Position numbers and translations under genes: made by a program. Of a stretch of 64,000 bases of DNA, positions 10,831 through 22,004 are shown piece after piece. The notes beneath the pieces were generated by a model. That model searched no databases, was not told the origin of the DNA, and worked only from the letters and a program-made list of their open reading frames with translations. Location of the stretch: assembly GCA_025618425.1 (NCBI GenBank), contig CM046832.1, positions 70,725,707 through 70,789,706 on the forward strand, given 5' to 3'. The stretch's first letter is position 1; every line of letters begins with the position of its first letter. The DNA comes from Heliocidaris tuberculata. Taxonomy: Eukaryota; Echinodermata; Echinoidea; Camarodonta; Echinometridae.

Positions 10831-12279
10831 AGGGTGACTAAATTAGAGAAAAAAAGGGTGCTGTTTCCATGTATTTTTGCATTCAAATCACGAATCTGGC
10901 AATTGATTGTCAAAATTATGTCTCGTTTTGGCGAAAAAGGGGGAAAAGTAGAGGTTTGGGGACCGTTCCTTAAAACTCGTGAGCTGATTGGCTAATTGAC
11001 GTCACACCCCCAAGTGACGTATGAAGAGTAAGAGGCACAAGATCTACAGGCTGCGGCAATGTAACATTGTACACACAATGCGGTATTTGACCCGTCTGTT
11101 CAACAGACAATTTATGAAAAAGGGAAATTAATCAATACAGCCTAAGGAGTGAATAATCATTATCAATATATTTTCTTTAAGATCAGTGAACACTTTGCCC
11201 AATTATACAGCTCTTGTTTTGTTTTTTTAACTTTTCTTTGAACAATGTTCTCATCCAACTGAGCTTGCCGAACGATAGTTTTGCATTGGTCTTAAACGTG
11301 TACACAGCCGTTTTATGCGTCTGTGCAGTGTACTACACATCTTTAGTACGGCAACTATGTTCCCCCTCGTACTAAGCGACTGGTGAACGCTTTTGTTTGG
11401 TTTGTTTTCACTCTCGCCTTTTTTTACTTCGCCTTACATGTACTACGGTAGTACTGACTTAGATTTTTGACTGAATTCTTCGAGTAACTTAGAGAGATGG
11501 ATAGTGATCGCGAGTCTGATTTGGAGAACTTTTTTGAGCCAGATACGAACTCTGATTTATCAGATGATTTATCGATACCGAAAGAGAAGAAGCTCAAGTG
11601 CAGTGGCAAGGGGAATTCGACCATTATGTTTGAACCCCTCGCAGAAGACGCGCCAGGGCATGGTGAAGGGGTCGCGGGGGAAGGGGCCGCGGGTGAAGCT
11701 GCTGCAGCTGCTGGAGAAGAAAAGTGATCACTGCAAATTGTACTCCACTCGCTTGGCCCTTGCCACTCTGCCCGCGTGAGAATACTGTTGCGACTCACAA
11801 TTTCCGTAGATTTTCATCTTTAGGAAAATGATGTACGTAGGCTTACATCATCTTTAGGGGTCTTGCTACAGCCCGCAACTATACACCGATTTGGCATTAC
11901 TGATGAAATTGTGTCCCAAAATCAAAGTTATTGTGAGGAATTAAACACACGAAAATATGCGATGCAAATGGTCAATGCGGTGAATGTTATGCTCGGCACC
12001 GGGCTGGGCCTGCCGGGGCCTGCGGGCGCGCACGGTATATAGGTTGGTGGAATATTTTCCCTTACTTCTCGTACGTCACAGATCACGTGATCATGATGTC
12101 GCTCGATGGGTTTTTTTTAGGGGCGGGGCTTATGACTGTGTAAATCAGCAAAAATGTACTTTTCAAATGATTATGAAATACGACTGAATGCATAAAAAAG
12201 TGTGTGATAGATATTTTTTGGCTCCTGATGACTCCTTCCTACGAAAAATGGGCAATCAATTTTCTAATTTAGTCACCCT
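10831..12279 (+). mobile_element. 1.45-kb TTAA-flanked element with coding stub
   Basis: It is flanked by TTAA at 10827-10830 and 12280-12283. Termini are inverted: AGGGTGACTAAATTAGA at the left and the same 17 bases, complemented, at the right. Unlike its neighbours it is not a foldback. The middle contains a CpG-bearing, upstream-like region (11230-11490) and then a 76-codon ORF with an acidic N-terminus (11497-11727). This looks like an internally deleted derivative of an autonomous TTAA transposon that kept its 5' end. A piggyBac relationship is plausible but not shown. Confidence 0.8.
11497..11727 (+). CDS. Acidic N-terminal stub inside the TTAA element, unidentified
   Basis: The ORF is 76 codons, starting at an ATG in good context (AGAGAGATGG). 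The N-terminal 35 residues are strongly acidic and Ser/Asp-rich (MDSDRESDLENFF, then DTNSDLSDDLS), followed by a basic patch (PKEKKLK) and an Ala/Gly/Glu tail (GEGAAGEAAAAAGEEK). Acidic, disordered N-termini of this kind precede the catalytic region in many piggyBac transposases, and TTAA flanks fit, but no catalytic DDD region follows. I infer the remnant first coding segment of a transposase; it could also be a captured host exon or a chance frame. Confidence 0.3.
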   Translation: MDSDRESDLENFFEPDTNSDLSDDLSIPKEKKLKCSGKGNSTIMFEPLAEDAPGHGEGVAGEGAAGEAAAAAGEEK

Positions 12280-12333
12280 TTAAGTTGTTATGCTGGATGA
12301 CCTAGAATTAAACTGGAAGACCAGTCACCATAA

Positions 12334-12360
12334 CCCCCCCCCCCCCCCCCCCCCCCCCCC
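12334..12360. repeat. Poly(C) run
   Basis: Twenty-seven consecutive C residues. The exact length may be unreliable in assemblies. Confidence 0.9.
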
Positions 12361-13409
12361 TCCACCTCCAGTATCTGACATGATTTATGTCACTCGATTT
12401 GATGTACAGGAATATATGGGGCATATATGACAAGTGTAGGCATCATACATGTAAAATCAATGTAGGAGATTATGTATCTTGTACATTTCTTCAGTTGCAA
12501 GATGAAGGTCCTTGATTGTCTATTGCGGGCTTGTTTCAAGATTATATCTCAAATTGTCCATCCATGTTGTCAGTTATTGTGTTGATGAGGTATGTGTATA
12601 AAATGAAATTACATGTATTTCATCTTAGACTTACACTTGGGAAACTTTAGAAATTTGTTTTAACAGATTTAGTTTCATTGCAGTGAATCACAGATTTTAA
12701 TGATATTGCTTTGTTATTCCCTTTGTGAGATCTCTCAGATGTTGTTATTGCCGAAGGTTATTGGAGGAACTTTGTGAGTCCAACCTAGTCCATACAATTC
12801 AAAGAAATAGATGGCTTACAATCAGAGTTGACATAGACCCAGATTTAAGTCCATTGCTCCACATATAATGACTATAGAATCCTTAGAGAATAAACTGCCA
12901 TTTGTTGTCGATTGATTCTACATTTACCTTTGTAGGTCAAACATTTATCTTTCTTCTGTTGACTAGAACCAAACACAGCTATGACTTTTAGCTTTGTGCT
13001 CTGTTCTCTGTTCCAAGTTCTTTTCCCTTCACATAATGGGTTTGATCTCTCAAAGAATAAGATTGGGTTTGGTATTTATTCCAAGATAGTTTGTTTCTGC
13101 TATCATCATTTTGTCTATCGAGATCCAGAAGGGCATTAACCAATACAATTCTACACAGATTTAATGCCTTTCTGACTCTCAGGAGACGATTTCATTGCTA
13201 GAGAAAGGACACTCGGATTAACCCATCTGTACTCCCTGTGCCCAAAAGTTATTGACCAATGTTATGTTTTTTTAATAATACTGTTCTCCTATTGAACTTG
13301 CTGCTAAAATGTGCCACTGTACACCTCTTGAAAGTTTTGAATGTAGAGTTAGATCATAATGCCATTATATTATGAATGAAATGGAGAGAAATTGCATTAG
13401 TCTGTAACA
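12361..13409. other. Unique AT-rich sequence, nothing recognised
   Basis: No coding-like frame, terminal repeats or structured element was found between the poly(C) run and the purine-rich tract. Confidence 0.6.
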
Positions 13410-13617
13410 GAGAAAGTGGGAGAGGGAGAGAAAAGGAGAGGGAGGGATGAAGAGAAAGGGAGGGAGTAATGGAGGAAGATAGGGAGGGAGAAAGAGAGGG
13501 AGGGAGGAAGAGAGAGGAGGGAGGAAGAGAGAGGGAGGAAGAGAGAGGGAGGGAGGAAGAGAGAGGATGGGAGGAAGAGAGAGAGATGGGCAGAAAGAAA
13601 TAGATGGACAGACATTC

Positions 13618-13669
<52 letters not shown>

Positions 13670-13670
13670 C
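13410..13670. repeat. Purine-rich (GGGA)n/(GA)n tract
   Basis: About 260 bp almost entirely of A and G on the plus strand: GGGAGGAAGAGA-type units, then a pure GA run at 13621-13669. The long Ser/Leu/Pro frames on the minus strand are translations of this tract and not genes. Such tracts can form triplex DNA. Confidence 0.9.
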
Positions 13671-14489
13671 ACGCTACAGGAAGTTGTTGGTCGGTCATTC
13701 ACATGTAATAGAAACTTGTTTTCATGAAGAGGATATCCTCTACCATGTTATGAATGAAGCCATTATTGTATTTCTCTTACTTCTATAACCTCCTTTTAAT
13801 CATTTGAAATGGTTGTGGTTATAACAAAATAAAGAAACATCAAAAATTCAAATATGATATCTGATGATGTCCCCCAAAAATTGTGTTTAGTCTGTAGATG
13901 ATCTGGTTAAGCCCATTACAGTATCTTGGGATCTTGAGAGAGAGGGAGGCACATTGTTGATATGGGTTGTTCATGTCGAAACTGAGCTACACGATCATAT
14001 TCATAACAAATCATGTAGCTTTCTGTTCTTGACAGTGTGAGAAAAGAAAAACTGGGAAAAAATATATTGTGTTTAACTATAGTGCAGTTGCAAACGCAGA
14101 ATTGAAGAAAATTACCTTCAGTTTTATGAACAGTTATAGTGTTGCAGCGATTCTTTAAAACTCTCAGTTTTAGTGTTTATCACATCAATTTTTTGAGTGG
14201 TATTAACATGAAACTACAATTTGGGATAAAGTCCACTGTGAGAACGCCCTCATTCAGCCAAGACCCACAGGTGATAGAGCTTTCCAGGAGATTGTAGGTA
14301 TCAAAGGTCACACACAAGTGTCAGTAGATCAAAATTCTTGATAGCTTCAATTTATGATGCACCAAGTCACCTGGTCAAAATTATTTGTAAATAACCTTTC
14401 ACCCTTCTTATCCATTGCATACTTGACTATGAGGTGTGGGAGATATGAATGAATGAGTTTCATGTGAAATATCCACTTTGGCTGTGATA

Positions 14490-14809
14490 GACCCCATTCT
14501 CATTACAAAAGATAGTGACCTCTAGATCGCATCACCACTAAGGTGAGAATGTGGCGATGTCGTTTTGGCGCGATCCAGGGAGGTCCACAGCGATCCCAAA
14601 CTGGATTACCTCTGGGGGGTGGTCCACGAGAAAGAGCGTGATCTAGAGCACACCTATTCGCAGTTTACTGTGCTGAGAGTGCCAAGATAGATCGCGCTAC
14701 CTTCTGCTGGTGTGAACCCGCAGTGTGCCAGTGGACCTCCTTTGTGCGCCCCATTGGTCGCCCTACAATAGCGCAATCCACTTTCCAATCTCGTAATGTT
14801 AACGGGGTC
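14490..14809 (+). mobile_element. GACCCCGTTCTCATTAC-family MITE, short copy
   Basis: The left end GACCCCATTCTCATTAC and the right end (complement of GACCCCGTTAACATTAC) are inverted and flanked by ATA at 14487-14489 and 14810-14812. The body contains GGCGCGATCCAGGG and ACCTCTGGGGGGTGG, shared with the longer copy at 25285-25800 in the same orientation. A 3-bp AT-only duplication is near what PIF/Harbinger elements make, but the assignment is tentative. It is non-coding. Confidence 0.8.
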
Positions 14810-14968
14810 ATAGGCAATTTTCTATATGGAGATGAAATGTTACTGATTAATAAGTGGAGCTGTAATGAACTGACTTTTGTTGCCTTACTCTTGTGCAATT
14901 ATCATTCTAAAGAGAAATTTGCTTTATTCATGAATTTCTCTGTTAATGTCATTATTGTCATCTATATA

Positions 14969-15157
14969 CAGTCAAACCTGCTTTAGCGACCACCTTATTG
15001 AAAGATCGCCTGTCTATAAAGACAACAATTTTTGTTTCCCTTGAACAGCATTTCTCATTGAAACACATATTAAAGGAACCTGTCCATAAAGACCACCTGC
15101 TCATAAAGACCGCTTTTCTTGTCTCCCTTGAGTGGTCTTTATAGACACGTTTCACTG
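14969..15157. mobile_element. Tc1/mariner-type MITE (TA flanks)
   Basis: The ends are CAGTCAAACCTGC at the left and, complemented, CAGTGAAACGTGTC at the right, flanked by TA at 14967-14968 and 15158-15159. Interior motifs such as TCTATAAAGAC(C)AC recur in both orientations (15012, 15083, 15104 and complemented near 15136). At 189 bp with CAGT ends and TA duplications it fits a non-autonomous Tc1/mariner element. Confidence 0.75.
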
Positions 15158-15159
15158 TA

Positions 15160-16347
15160 TAATAACTTTCCTCAAACTAAGCCTAATACAACTGTGTCTA
15201 GGTACTCTCTGAAATATTGAATACATTTGATATCAAGAGTTATTCTGACTTTCTTAGATTAAATTCTAGAAGGAGTGTATGGCCTCTTTGTGCCCATAAT
15301 GACTAAGGAGCCTAGGATAATCCTTAACAAATCTTCTGTATCCAGTGTTGTTCTTGACTAATTGCACAAAGCTGCAGGATGTTATCCTGTACAAATCCTA
15401 CTAATTTGTGGTTTTCTAGCTTTCAAGCTTGACATCACATATCCTTTACTTCAAAGGAGGGAATCTATTCATGTCCAAATACCTCTTACCAACTCAGTGG
15501 TGCCCAATATTTCTCAATTCAAAGCAGTTGAAGAAATAGATAGTATCTGTTTTTCTGTGCAGCCTGTATGTAGCTTGCTAAATACATTTTGTAGGATTCC
15601 TTTGTATCACTTTCTGACTTTCTGAGAATGTCACACATTAAAAAAAAGTACTTGCAGCCGTAGGTCCCACTGGTTGCTTAATTTGTGTACGATATACTTG
15701 CTTTCTTAGCTGTCGGGTAGAATTATTAATCAAAAGTATATATAGTTTGGAAGCATGCCATATCTTTATCGTTATAATTAGATGTACACTCAAAGTTTTA
15801 CATTGGGGATACCTTTCATATTCTTGCTTGGAATCATTCTGACAAAAAGAATTTGAAATCTTAACAGTCTTCTAAATTTCCTTTTGCAACTGTTCGGCAG
15901 TTAGGTCATGCATGTCATGTGGGTGCCAGAAGAAGATCTCCCATTTGTTAGTATTATACTGGCTTTGTCACGCCCGACTTCAAAGAGAATCAATCAGGGA
16001 AGACTTGGGATGTCTTCTAAAGTCGCCCTTTTTGGTTCTATTTTGGGCTTGAAAGATAAGATGTGCATCTGCATATCAGTTCTGCATTGAAGGCTTCAGT
16101 AACTTCAAACAGTTGTGGAGCTTTCCTGCCAGTGTATCTGGTACTTGGGTATCAGTGTAAAAATGCCTTTTTTCAGAAGCTATTTTTTGTATTACAGTGA
16201 GAAATCATCACATTGAATTTTGGGGTTATTTTTGTGTATTTTATGTTATTACCAGAGCTCTCTTCTAGTGCTCTTTCCTAGTTTTCCAAAGCTCTGTTGG
16301 AGCTTTCCTGAGCCAAACTACTCATTGCTTCCTTTTTTCTCTCTCTA
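15160..16347. other. Unique sequence, nothing recognised
   Basis: Several short open frames (15362-15625, 15908-16090) have no protein-like signature or splice context that I can support. No inverted repeats with defined ends were seen. Confidence 0.5.
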
Positions 16348-16351
16348 TTAA

Positions 16352-16934
16352 AGGGCAATCCAACCTTGGTAATAAGATGATTTGTGTGAAAGCAGAAAAA
16401 TAAGAAAAACAGGATGGTGAAAGTTTGAAAGAAATAAGACAAGGACTAAGAAAGTTATGGACGTTTGAAAAATGAAATCAATATATCTATGCGAATCTCT
16501 AATTGGCAATTTGGTGAGTCAATTGTGACATTTTTGTGGACAACTCTCCCATTTGTCGTACACAAAAATATCATTAATTTGCGGTTTTCGTCGAGGCGCT
16601 TTTACCCTCGGGGCAGTACTCAAAATATATTAGAGATAGCATATTGTTATAGGTCCTCATGAATGAAAAGATCCTATTGAGTAATGCATTTTGAATAAAA
16701 GTGACATTTTAGTCATTTTGTGTGTTAGAGCGAATGGGGGAGTTGTCCACAGCTACATCACAGTGACATTACTTATTCGGCCAATTTGAAATTCCCATAT
16801 GCATAATGATAACAACTTTTAAAAATTCATAACTTTCTTATGGCTTGTCCAATTCATTCAGACTTTCACCAATCTGCTTCTCTGATTTTTCCTCTTTCTT
16901 TCAAAGCAACTTGCTATTAAGGTTGGATTTCCCT
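16352..16934 (+). mobile_element. TTAA-flanked foldback MITE, copy 2 of the AGGGCAATCC family
   Basis: It is flanked by TTAA at 16348-16351 and 16935-16938, with ends AGGGCAATCCAACC and the complement of AGGGAAATCCAACC. It is collinear with 10280-10826, including the central CCCTCGGGGCAGTACTC and CATATTGTTATAGGTCCTC, so it is clearly the same family. The plus-strand frame at 16465-16662 lies inside it and is not a gene. Confidence 0.85.
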
Positions 16935-17073
16935 TTAATTATTCAGCAACTAGAACAAAATAGAAGATTAAATGCTTGATTTTGGTCAGTTAACCCAATG
17001 TCACTTTATAAATTCTCTGTAGACATTTAGCTGATTATATAAGTGAACTGTGAGGCAAGGGAGACAGCAACTC

Positions 17074-17078
<5 letters not shown>

Positions 17079-17113
<35 letters not shown>
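17079..17113. repeat. (TA)n microsatellite
   Basis: A pure TA run of about 35 bp followed by a T-rich stretch and a G run at 17168-17176. Confidence 0.9.
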
Positions 17114-17117
<4 letters not shown>

Positions 17118-17994
17118 TTTTTATTTTTTTTCTCCAAAGACAAAGCAGTTCTCAGCCTTTTTTTTTTGGGGGGGGGCAGGATTTAGGATTAAATCCTCTC
17201 GGAAAGATGACCAGATGTGTCAACCTTCTCCTTCACTTCTTCAGTGATAGAAGTCATTGACAGAAATAAAACACTGCCCTCTGGTGACAAAGTGTGCTTG
17301 ATATGTCAACAAATGAACAAAACTTAGTCAAGTGAAAGGGAGTGTCTGCCGAGAATGTAGTAGTTTTGCAAGAGATGCCTATCCTGGATAACATGTGTGT
17401 AATCTAAGAACTTCAAGGATGTACTGAGCATGATTTTGTTAAAAACTTTAGTGTCTTGTTACTTGTATGGATGTGAAAATATTAAGGTTATCAACTTGTC
17501 TAGGGCATAGTTTTTCAGTTACTTTGATTAAAAGATTTGGCTTTGACATCTTGTTTCCAAATAATTCAAGACACAGGTTCTCGTTGTTCAGTCTGTCTTG
17601 GTGTCTTATTAGACTCTCATCTGTCATTCTATTTGGATTCTAGTAAACATCTTCACCATTTTTTTGTAAAATGTTCTCAAAGTTTTTAGTTAAACGTTCA
17701 AATTTCTCTGGACTATTTATAGAAGATGAGTCCTTTGATGCATCCGCTACCATCATCCCACCAGCCCTCTGGTACAGTCAAATCTGTTTTGAGTCTTCAC
17801 TAATACCGTGTTTACACATTGATCCGGCTCGCGGGTTCGACACGAGAGTCGTGTCGAACCCGCCTCAAGCTCCCACGGGAGGAAAACTGTGATCGCGTTT
17901 ATACATGTATTGAATTGGCGAGTTCGACCCGGCTTGCGGATCACAGACGGAAGTAGCATAACGTCATAAACATGGTTGATTGGCAAACTTTCAC

Positions 17995-18597
17995 AAGCTG
18001 TTTTACTTTTCCTTTGTTTGATTTTCTCTTATAATTTCTTTGTTTTTCCTTCTTTCGTTTTCTCTCTTCTATGTTTGCTTTATGTATTTCTTTGTTCAAT
18101 CTTGAGTCTTAATGAATTTCTTTGTTTTTTCTTTTTTCATCTTCTCTCTTCTATTTTTGTTTATGTATTTCTTTGTTTCCCCTTATAATTCCTAATGAAT
18201 TTCTTTGTTTTTCCTTCTTTCATCACCTCTGTTAAATATAGGTTTATGTATTTCTTTGTTTCCTCTTATAATTCCTTATGTATTTCTTTGTTTTTCCTTC
18301 TTTCATCTTCTCTCTTCTATATTTGTTTATGTATTTCTTTGTTTCCTTTTATAATTCTAATGAATTTCTTTGTTTTTCCTTCTTTCATCTTTTCTCTTCT
18401 ATATTTGTTTATGTATTTCTTTGTTTCCTTTTATAATTTTAATGAATTTCTTTGTTTTTCCTTCTTTCATCTTTTCTCTTCTATATTTGTTTATATTTGT
18501 TTCCTCTTATAATTCCTAATGTATTTCTTTGTTTTTCCTTCTTTCATCACCTCTCTTCTATATTTGTTTATGTATTTCTTTGTTTCCTCTTATAATT
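17995..18597 (+). repeat. T-rich tandem array, left part
   Basis: About seven diverged units of roughly 77-82 bp, each containing ATTTCTTTGTTTTTCCTTC, a CTCTCTTCTATATTTG block and GTATTTCTTTGTTTCC. The array lies inside the Harbinger-like element and is interrupted by the insertion at 18598. The long Phe/Leu/Ser-rich plus-strand frame at 18195-18512 is translated satellite. Confidence 0.85.
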
Positions 18598-18806
18598 ACC
18601 CACGCCGATGAAATCGGCAGGGTTATGTAAAGGGTTCCGTATGTTTGTTTGTTTGTTTGTTTGTTTGTTTGTGTACAAGATAACTAGAGAACGGGTGAAC
18701 GGATTTGCACCAAATTTTCAGGGATTGTTTGGATAGTGACAGGAAAGAATCGATTAAATTTTGGTGATGATTGGTTGATCCCTGCAAATTCTGTGTGACC
18801 TTCTAG

Positions 18807-18979
18807 TCTTCTTCGTTGAGAATGGTGCTGACGCCATATTACCAGTGTTAAGCTATCGATGCGCTTTTTTGGGATATCGGTATCGGCTCCTTAAATCTGA
18901 ACAGCGCACGGTACGTGCGAAACGGTGAACTATAGAGTCACACTGGTAATGGCGTCAGCACCATTCTCAACGAAGAAGA
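18807..18979. mobile_element. Small foldback inside the Helentron-like element
   Basis: Two ~40-bp arms are near-perfect complements: TCTTCTTCGTTGAGAATGG at the left edge and its complement at the right edge, differing by a 2-bp indel in the arms. The loop is about 90 bp. It is a nested MITE or a structural part of the host element; target duplication is unclear. Confidence 0.65.
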
Positions 18980-19624
18980 AAAAAATGTTTTTAACTACTG
19001 AATTATTAGTCTAGAATATCGTAAAATTGCCCGAGTAGTCCGGTGATTCTAAAAGCAATCCTTATTTGATCTAGAGACCGGTAAGAAACTTCACAGAAAT
19101 GGATAGTATTGATAGGAACAGTAAGTTTAGATTTAATTTCTCTCGAGTTTCTCACTTGCAGCAGAAAATGCTGCGGTAGCCAATATGCAGCTAGACGCCG
19201 GATCGGACGGCCCAGCGCGTACATAGCAAACGGCCAAATTTCGAGCATCGGCTCAGATTAGCCGTGAAGTTTCATTACTTTTGCATTGTGATTGTTGATT
19301 TAGAACTCATCCTAGTTAATAATGTGGATTCTCTGGGTCTTTTACTACGGAATATCGAACATCATATTTATCAAATCTATCTGGAAAAAAAACTAGGTAG
19401 GATTTTTTATTCACTCATTCCGCCCCTTTAAAAAGCAAAGGTAGATCTAGTTCCTTTCCGTGTGCTCTAGATCGAACGTTGGACTAAATGTTGGCCTAGA
19501 TTTAATTTCAGACCTATATGAACATACTACCTCATAACACCTGTAAAATTACACTTCGAATGATGCCTACTGACTTTATTTCTCACGGCTAATCCCCCAA
19601 ATTTCCCGTATCTAGCATACAAGT

Positions 19625-19920
19625 AGCAACACCAGCACCAACACCGAACGTGAAATGAAAATTTCTTAATCCCTAGGGTATAGTGTTAGTGAACGGAATT
19701 TTGTACATGAAATTAAACACCGGCTGCCGAGCTCGGTTCAGCAGACAACATCTGACAAAAATTAAACACCGGCAACCGGAACTACGTCAGAAAATCAGAG
19801 GTCAACACCTAACACCGACTGATTTTTTTCTCATTTCATAGTCGGTGTTAGATCATGATTTCGCGGCAAAATAAACACTAACCACAAACACCAACACCGA
19901 GCGTGAAATCACCCAATGTA
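19625..19920. repeat. Diverged copy of the CAGTGGGTGATTTCA repeat family
   Basis: It contains several copies of a CCAACACCGAnCnTGAAAT motif and ends in GTGAAATCACCCAATG, matching the right end of the repeat at 32082-32329. The left terminus is not clear. It lies within the Helentron-like insertion. Confidence 0.55.
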
Positions 19921-20009
19921 GATTTCAGTTTTGACCCCATAGTATAGTATTGCAACTACTCTGTAGCACCGCCAAGGCGTGGGTCTGCCGCCTTTGACGG
20001 CCCCTCTAG

Positions 20010-20360
20010 TTGTTTATGTATTTCTTTGTTTCCTTTTATAATTTTAATGAATTTCTTTGTTTTTCCTTCTTTCATTTTCTCTCTTCTATATTTGTTTATG
20101 TATTTCTTTGTTTCCTCTTGTTATTCTCAATGAATTTTTTCCTTCTTTCATTTTCTCTCTTCTATATTTGTTTATGTATTTCTTTGTTTCCTCTTATAAT
20201 TCCTAATGTATTTCTTTGTTTTTTCCTTCTTCCATCGTCCCGCTTCTATATTTCTTATGTATTTCTTTGTTTAATCTTAATTCTTAATGAATTTTATTGT
20301 TTTTCATTCTCTCTTCTTCCTTTCTTATGTTTTTCTTCTTTTCTTTTTGTTTTCCCTTTC
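20010..20360 (+). repeat. T-rich tandem array, right part
   Basis: Continuation of the 77-82-bp satellite seen at 17995-18597, out of register with the left part at the insertion point. The 136-codon frame beginning at 20010 is a translation of this repeat. Confidence 0.85.
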
Positions 20361-20584
20361 ATAAATTGCCGTGTTCGACACGGCTTTCTGTTTGCACATC
20401 AAAAAAATTGCCGGGTCTGATACGACTCTCGGATCGAAACCTACTATTCTGGCGGAGCTAAAAAGGCGTGTTCGACCCAAGTCTCGGATCACACTGATCG
20501 CGTTTATACATCATAAAATTGCCGTGTTCGACACGAGTCTCGTGTCGAACCTGAGAGTCGGATCAATGTGTAAACGTGGTATAA

Positions 20585-21570
20585 GCTGCTTGTATCTGGC
20601 AGACAAGCGAGGGCGCCTGGATTGAATTTCAGGGGTATGACTCTGCTGTAGCTTCCCTGATCTCTGAGACCCATGTCAAGAGTAAGGCCCAAGCTAATTG
20701 ATCAGGAGCAGGAAAAAGAACAGGGCAGATGAGATACCATGATAGGTTAACATCAGTGGTCCTTCCCTTTCCTTTCACTTACCTTCCTTGTGTTCTTTCT
20801 CATGTACCTGTTCTTTCTCTTGTACTTCACCTTCCTTTCACTGCTTTCCCATCCTGTATCTTCAGGATTCATGAATAATAATGATGTCCATTATGTGTGA
20901 AGCGCATGTCATGTATCATACATTGTCCCTAGGTGTTTAAGACATCATTACCAAGGCTTTTAGAGATGGCAGTTGTCACCATCACACTTCCCACTTTAAA
21001 GGTCAAGATGAATTCTGGTAATGAAAAATACATTGGAACAAACCTTGATTAATACACACTTACTTTCTTCCATATCAATGAAAACCATGAAAATAGGGGT
21101 TTTTTTACAAAATAAAAGTAACATACTATCTTTAAATAATATTTAGCCTTGATCTTTTGACTCTTTAATTCATCAGTAAAGCAATAATACAATTCTTTTT
21201 TGTTGTCATTGATCTCTAATGTTTCAGATTAAGACCATTACTATTATCTTTATGATTAGCCATTGACATTTATACAAGTATCATATATAATATCATATTT
21301 CCATTTCTTTCAAGTCTTCAAGAAGGCAGTAAAACATTTGAATATCTTGTAAACAAGTCAGTTAATATATGTAAGAAGGCTTAATTTATGTAATAACTAG
21401 GATATTAAGAAAGGAGGAGTTATTGGCATGCAATCCTTCAAATGACTATTAAATTTTATGTCTCATTAGTGAAATTTCCAATGATGTCAAAGTCAAGTAA
21501 TGTAAACTGATAAGATACACCATAGAGTACATTTAGGTAATGGTGATGGAATTGGAGGTGGTAGTGGTCC

Positions 21571-21606
<36 letters not shown>

Positions 21607-21842
21607 CTATGGTCATGATGGTGGTTTTAAAGAAAAAGAACATCAAAGTTATCACAGGTTATTTGTGTTTTCCTTTTAAGAATAGCAAAACACTTCATGA
21701 CTAGAGACGGATCTTGTGCAAGAAATGAAAATGCAATGAAAGACACGCCTCGATTCAATCAGTGTATTACCTTCCGTTGTATCAACCGAACTAGGTGTTG
21801 CAGACCTCAACCAATATGGTTTTTGTTTTTTATTTTTATTAG
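20585..21842. other. Unique sequence with a (GAT)n run
   Basis: No gene-like frame was seen. A clean (GAT)n trinucleotide run lies at 21571-21605. The 3' end (21820-21842) is a T-rich tract ending in TAG that could serve as a splice acceptor for the next feature. Confidence 0.6.
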
Positions 21843-21940
21843 GTCACTGGAGCTGTAATTCAGTGTGCAAACATCCAGACCTCGGAGTGTTCATCTCCAT
21901 CTGATGAAATTATGTGGCTGACTTCCTAAGGCTCTACAAG
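21843..21940 (+). other. Candidate spliced non-coding or terminal exon
   Basis: A long T-rich tract ending TTTTTATTAG precedes 21843, and CTACAAG/GTAGGT at 21940/21941 matches the donor consensus well. All three frames contain stops; the longest is open for 28 codons (VTGAVIQC then Ser/Glu-rich) before TAA. If real it would be a UTR or alternative exon of a plus-strand gene. Confidence 0.25.
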
Positions 21941-22004
21941 GTAGGTCATTATATCTGGAACTGAACCTTGCTACATGAAGTGGGAATAAAAATCGATGGA
22001 TGTA

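Larger units (their letters stand above)
18598..20009 (+). mobile_element. Helentron/HINE-like insertion in the satellite
   Basis: It starts ACCCACGCC followed by the hairpin GCCGAT-GAA-ATCGGC and a (GTTT)n run (18641-18672). Near the other end is GGCGTGGGT (19976-19984), the exact complement of the first nine bases, then a small GCCG...CGGC stem and a CTAG end. Sub-terminal inverted repeats, a 3' stem-loop, a microsatellite near one end and lack of a target duplication are described features of Helentrons and their non-autonomous derivatives. No Rep/helicase coding is visible. Satellite sequence resumes on both sides, proving a secondary insertion. Confidence 0.65.
17804..20581. mobile_element. 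PIF/Harbinger-like non-autonomous element carrying a satellite and nested insertions
   Basis: The left terminus TACCGTGTTTACACATTGAT and the complemented right terminus TACCACGTTTACACATTGAT are inverted for about 40 bp and flanked by TAA at 17801-17803 and 20582-20584. A 3-bp TAA duplication fits the TWA preference of PIF/Harbinger. Just inside each end is a perfect hairpin built on GTTCGACACGAG (17835-17859, 20526-20550), and diverged GTTCGACMCG motifs recur near both ends. The middle is a T-rich tandem array, split by a Helentron-like insertion. No transposase is present. Confidence 0.75.

Noticed and set aside
13354..13698. Ser/Leu/Pro-rich minus-strand frames of 72-114 codons
   Set aside because: Created by the GA/GGGA purine tract; no non-repetitive coding sequence.
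17868..17970. Possible tRNA because of GGTTCGACAC and GAGTTCGACCCGG, which resemble a T-arm/B box
   Set aside because: No A box, acceptor stem or anticodon arm at the right spacing; the motif is the hairpin family of the Harbinger-like element.
18195..20420. Long Phe/Leu/Ser-rich plus-strand frames (105 and 136 codons) resembling membrane proteins
   Set aside because: They are translations of a 77-82-bp T-rich tandem repeat; the residue pattern repeats with the DNA period.
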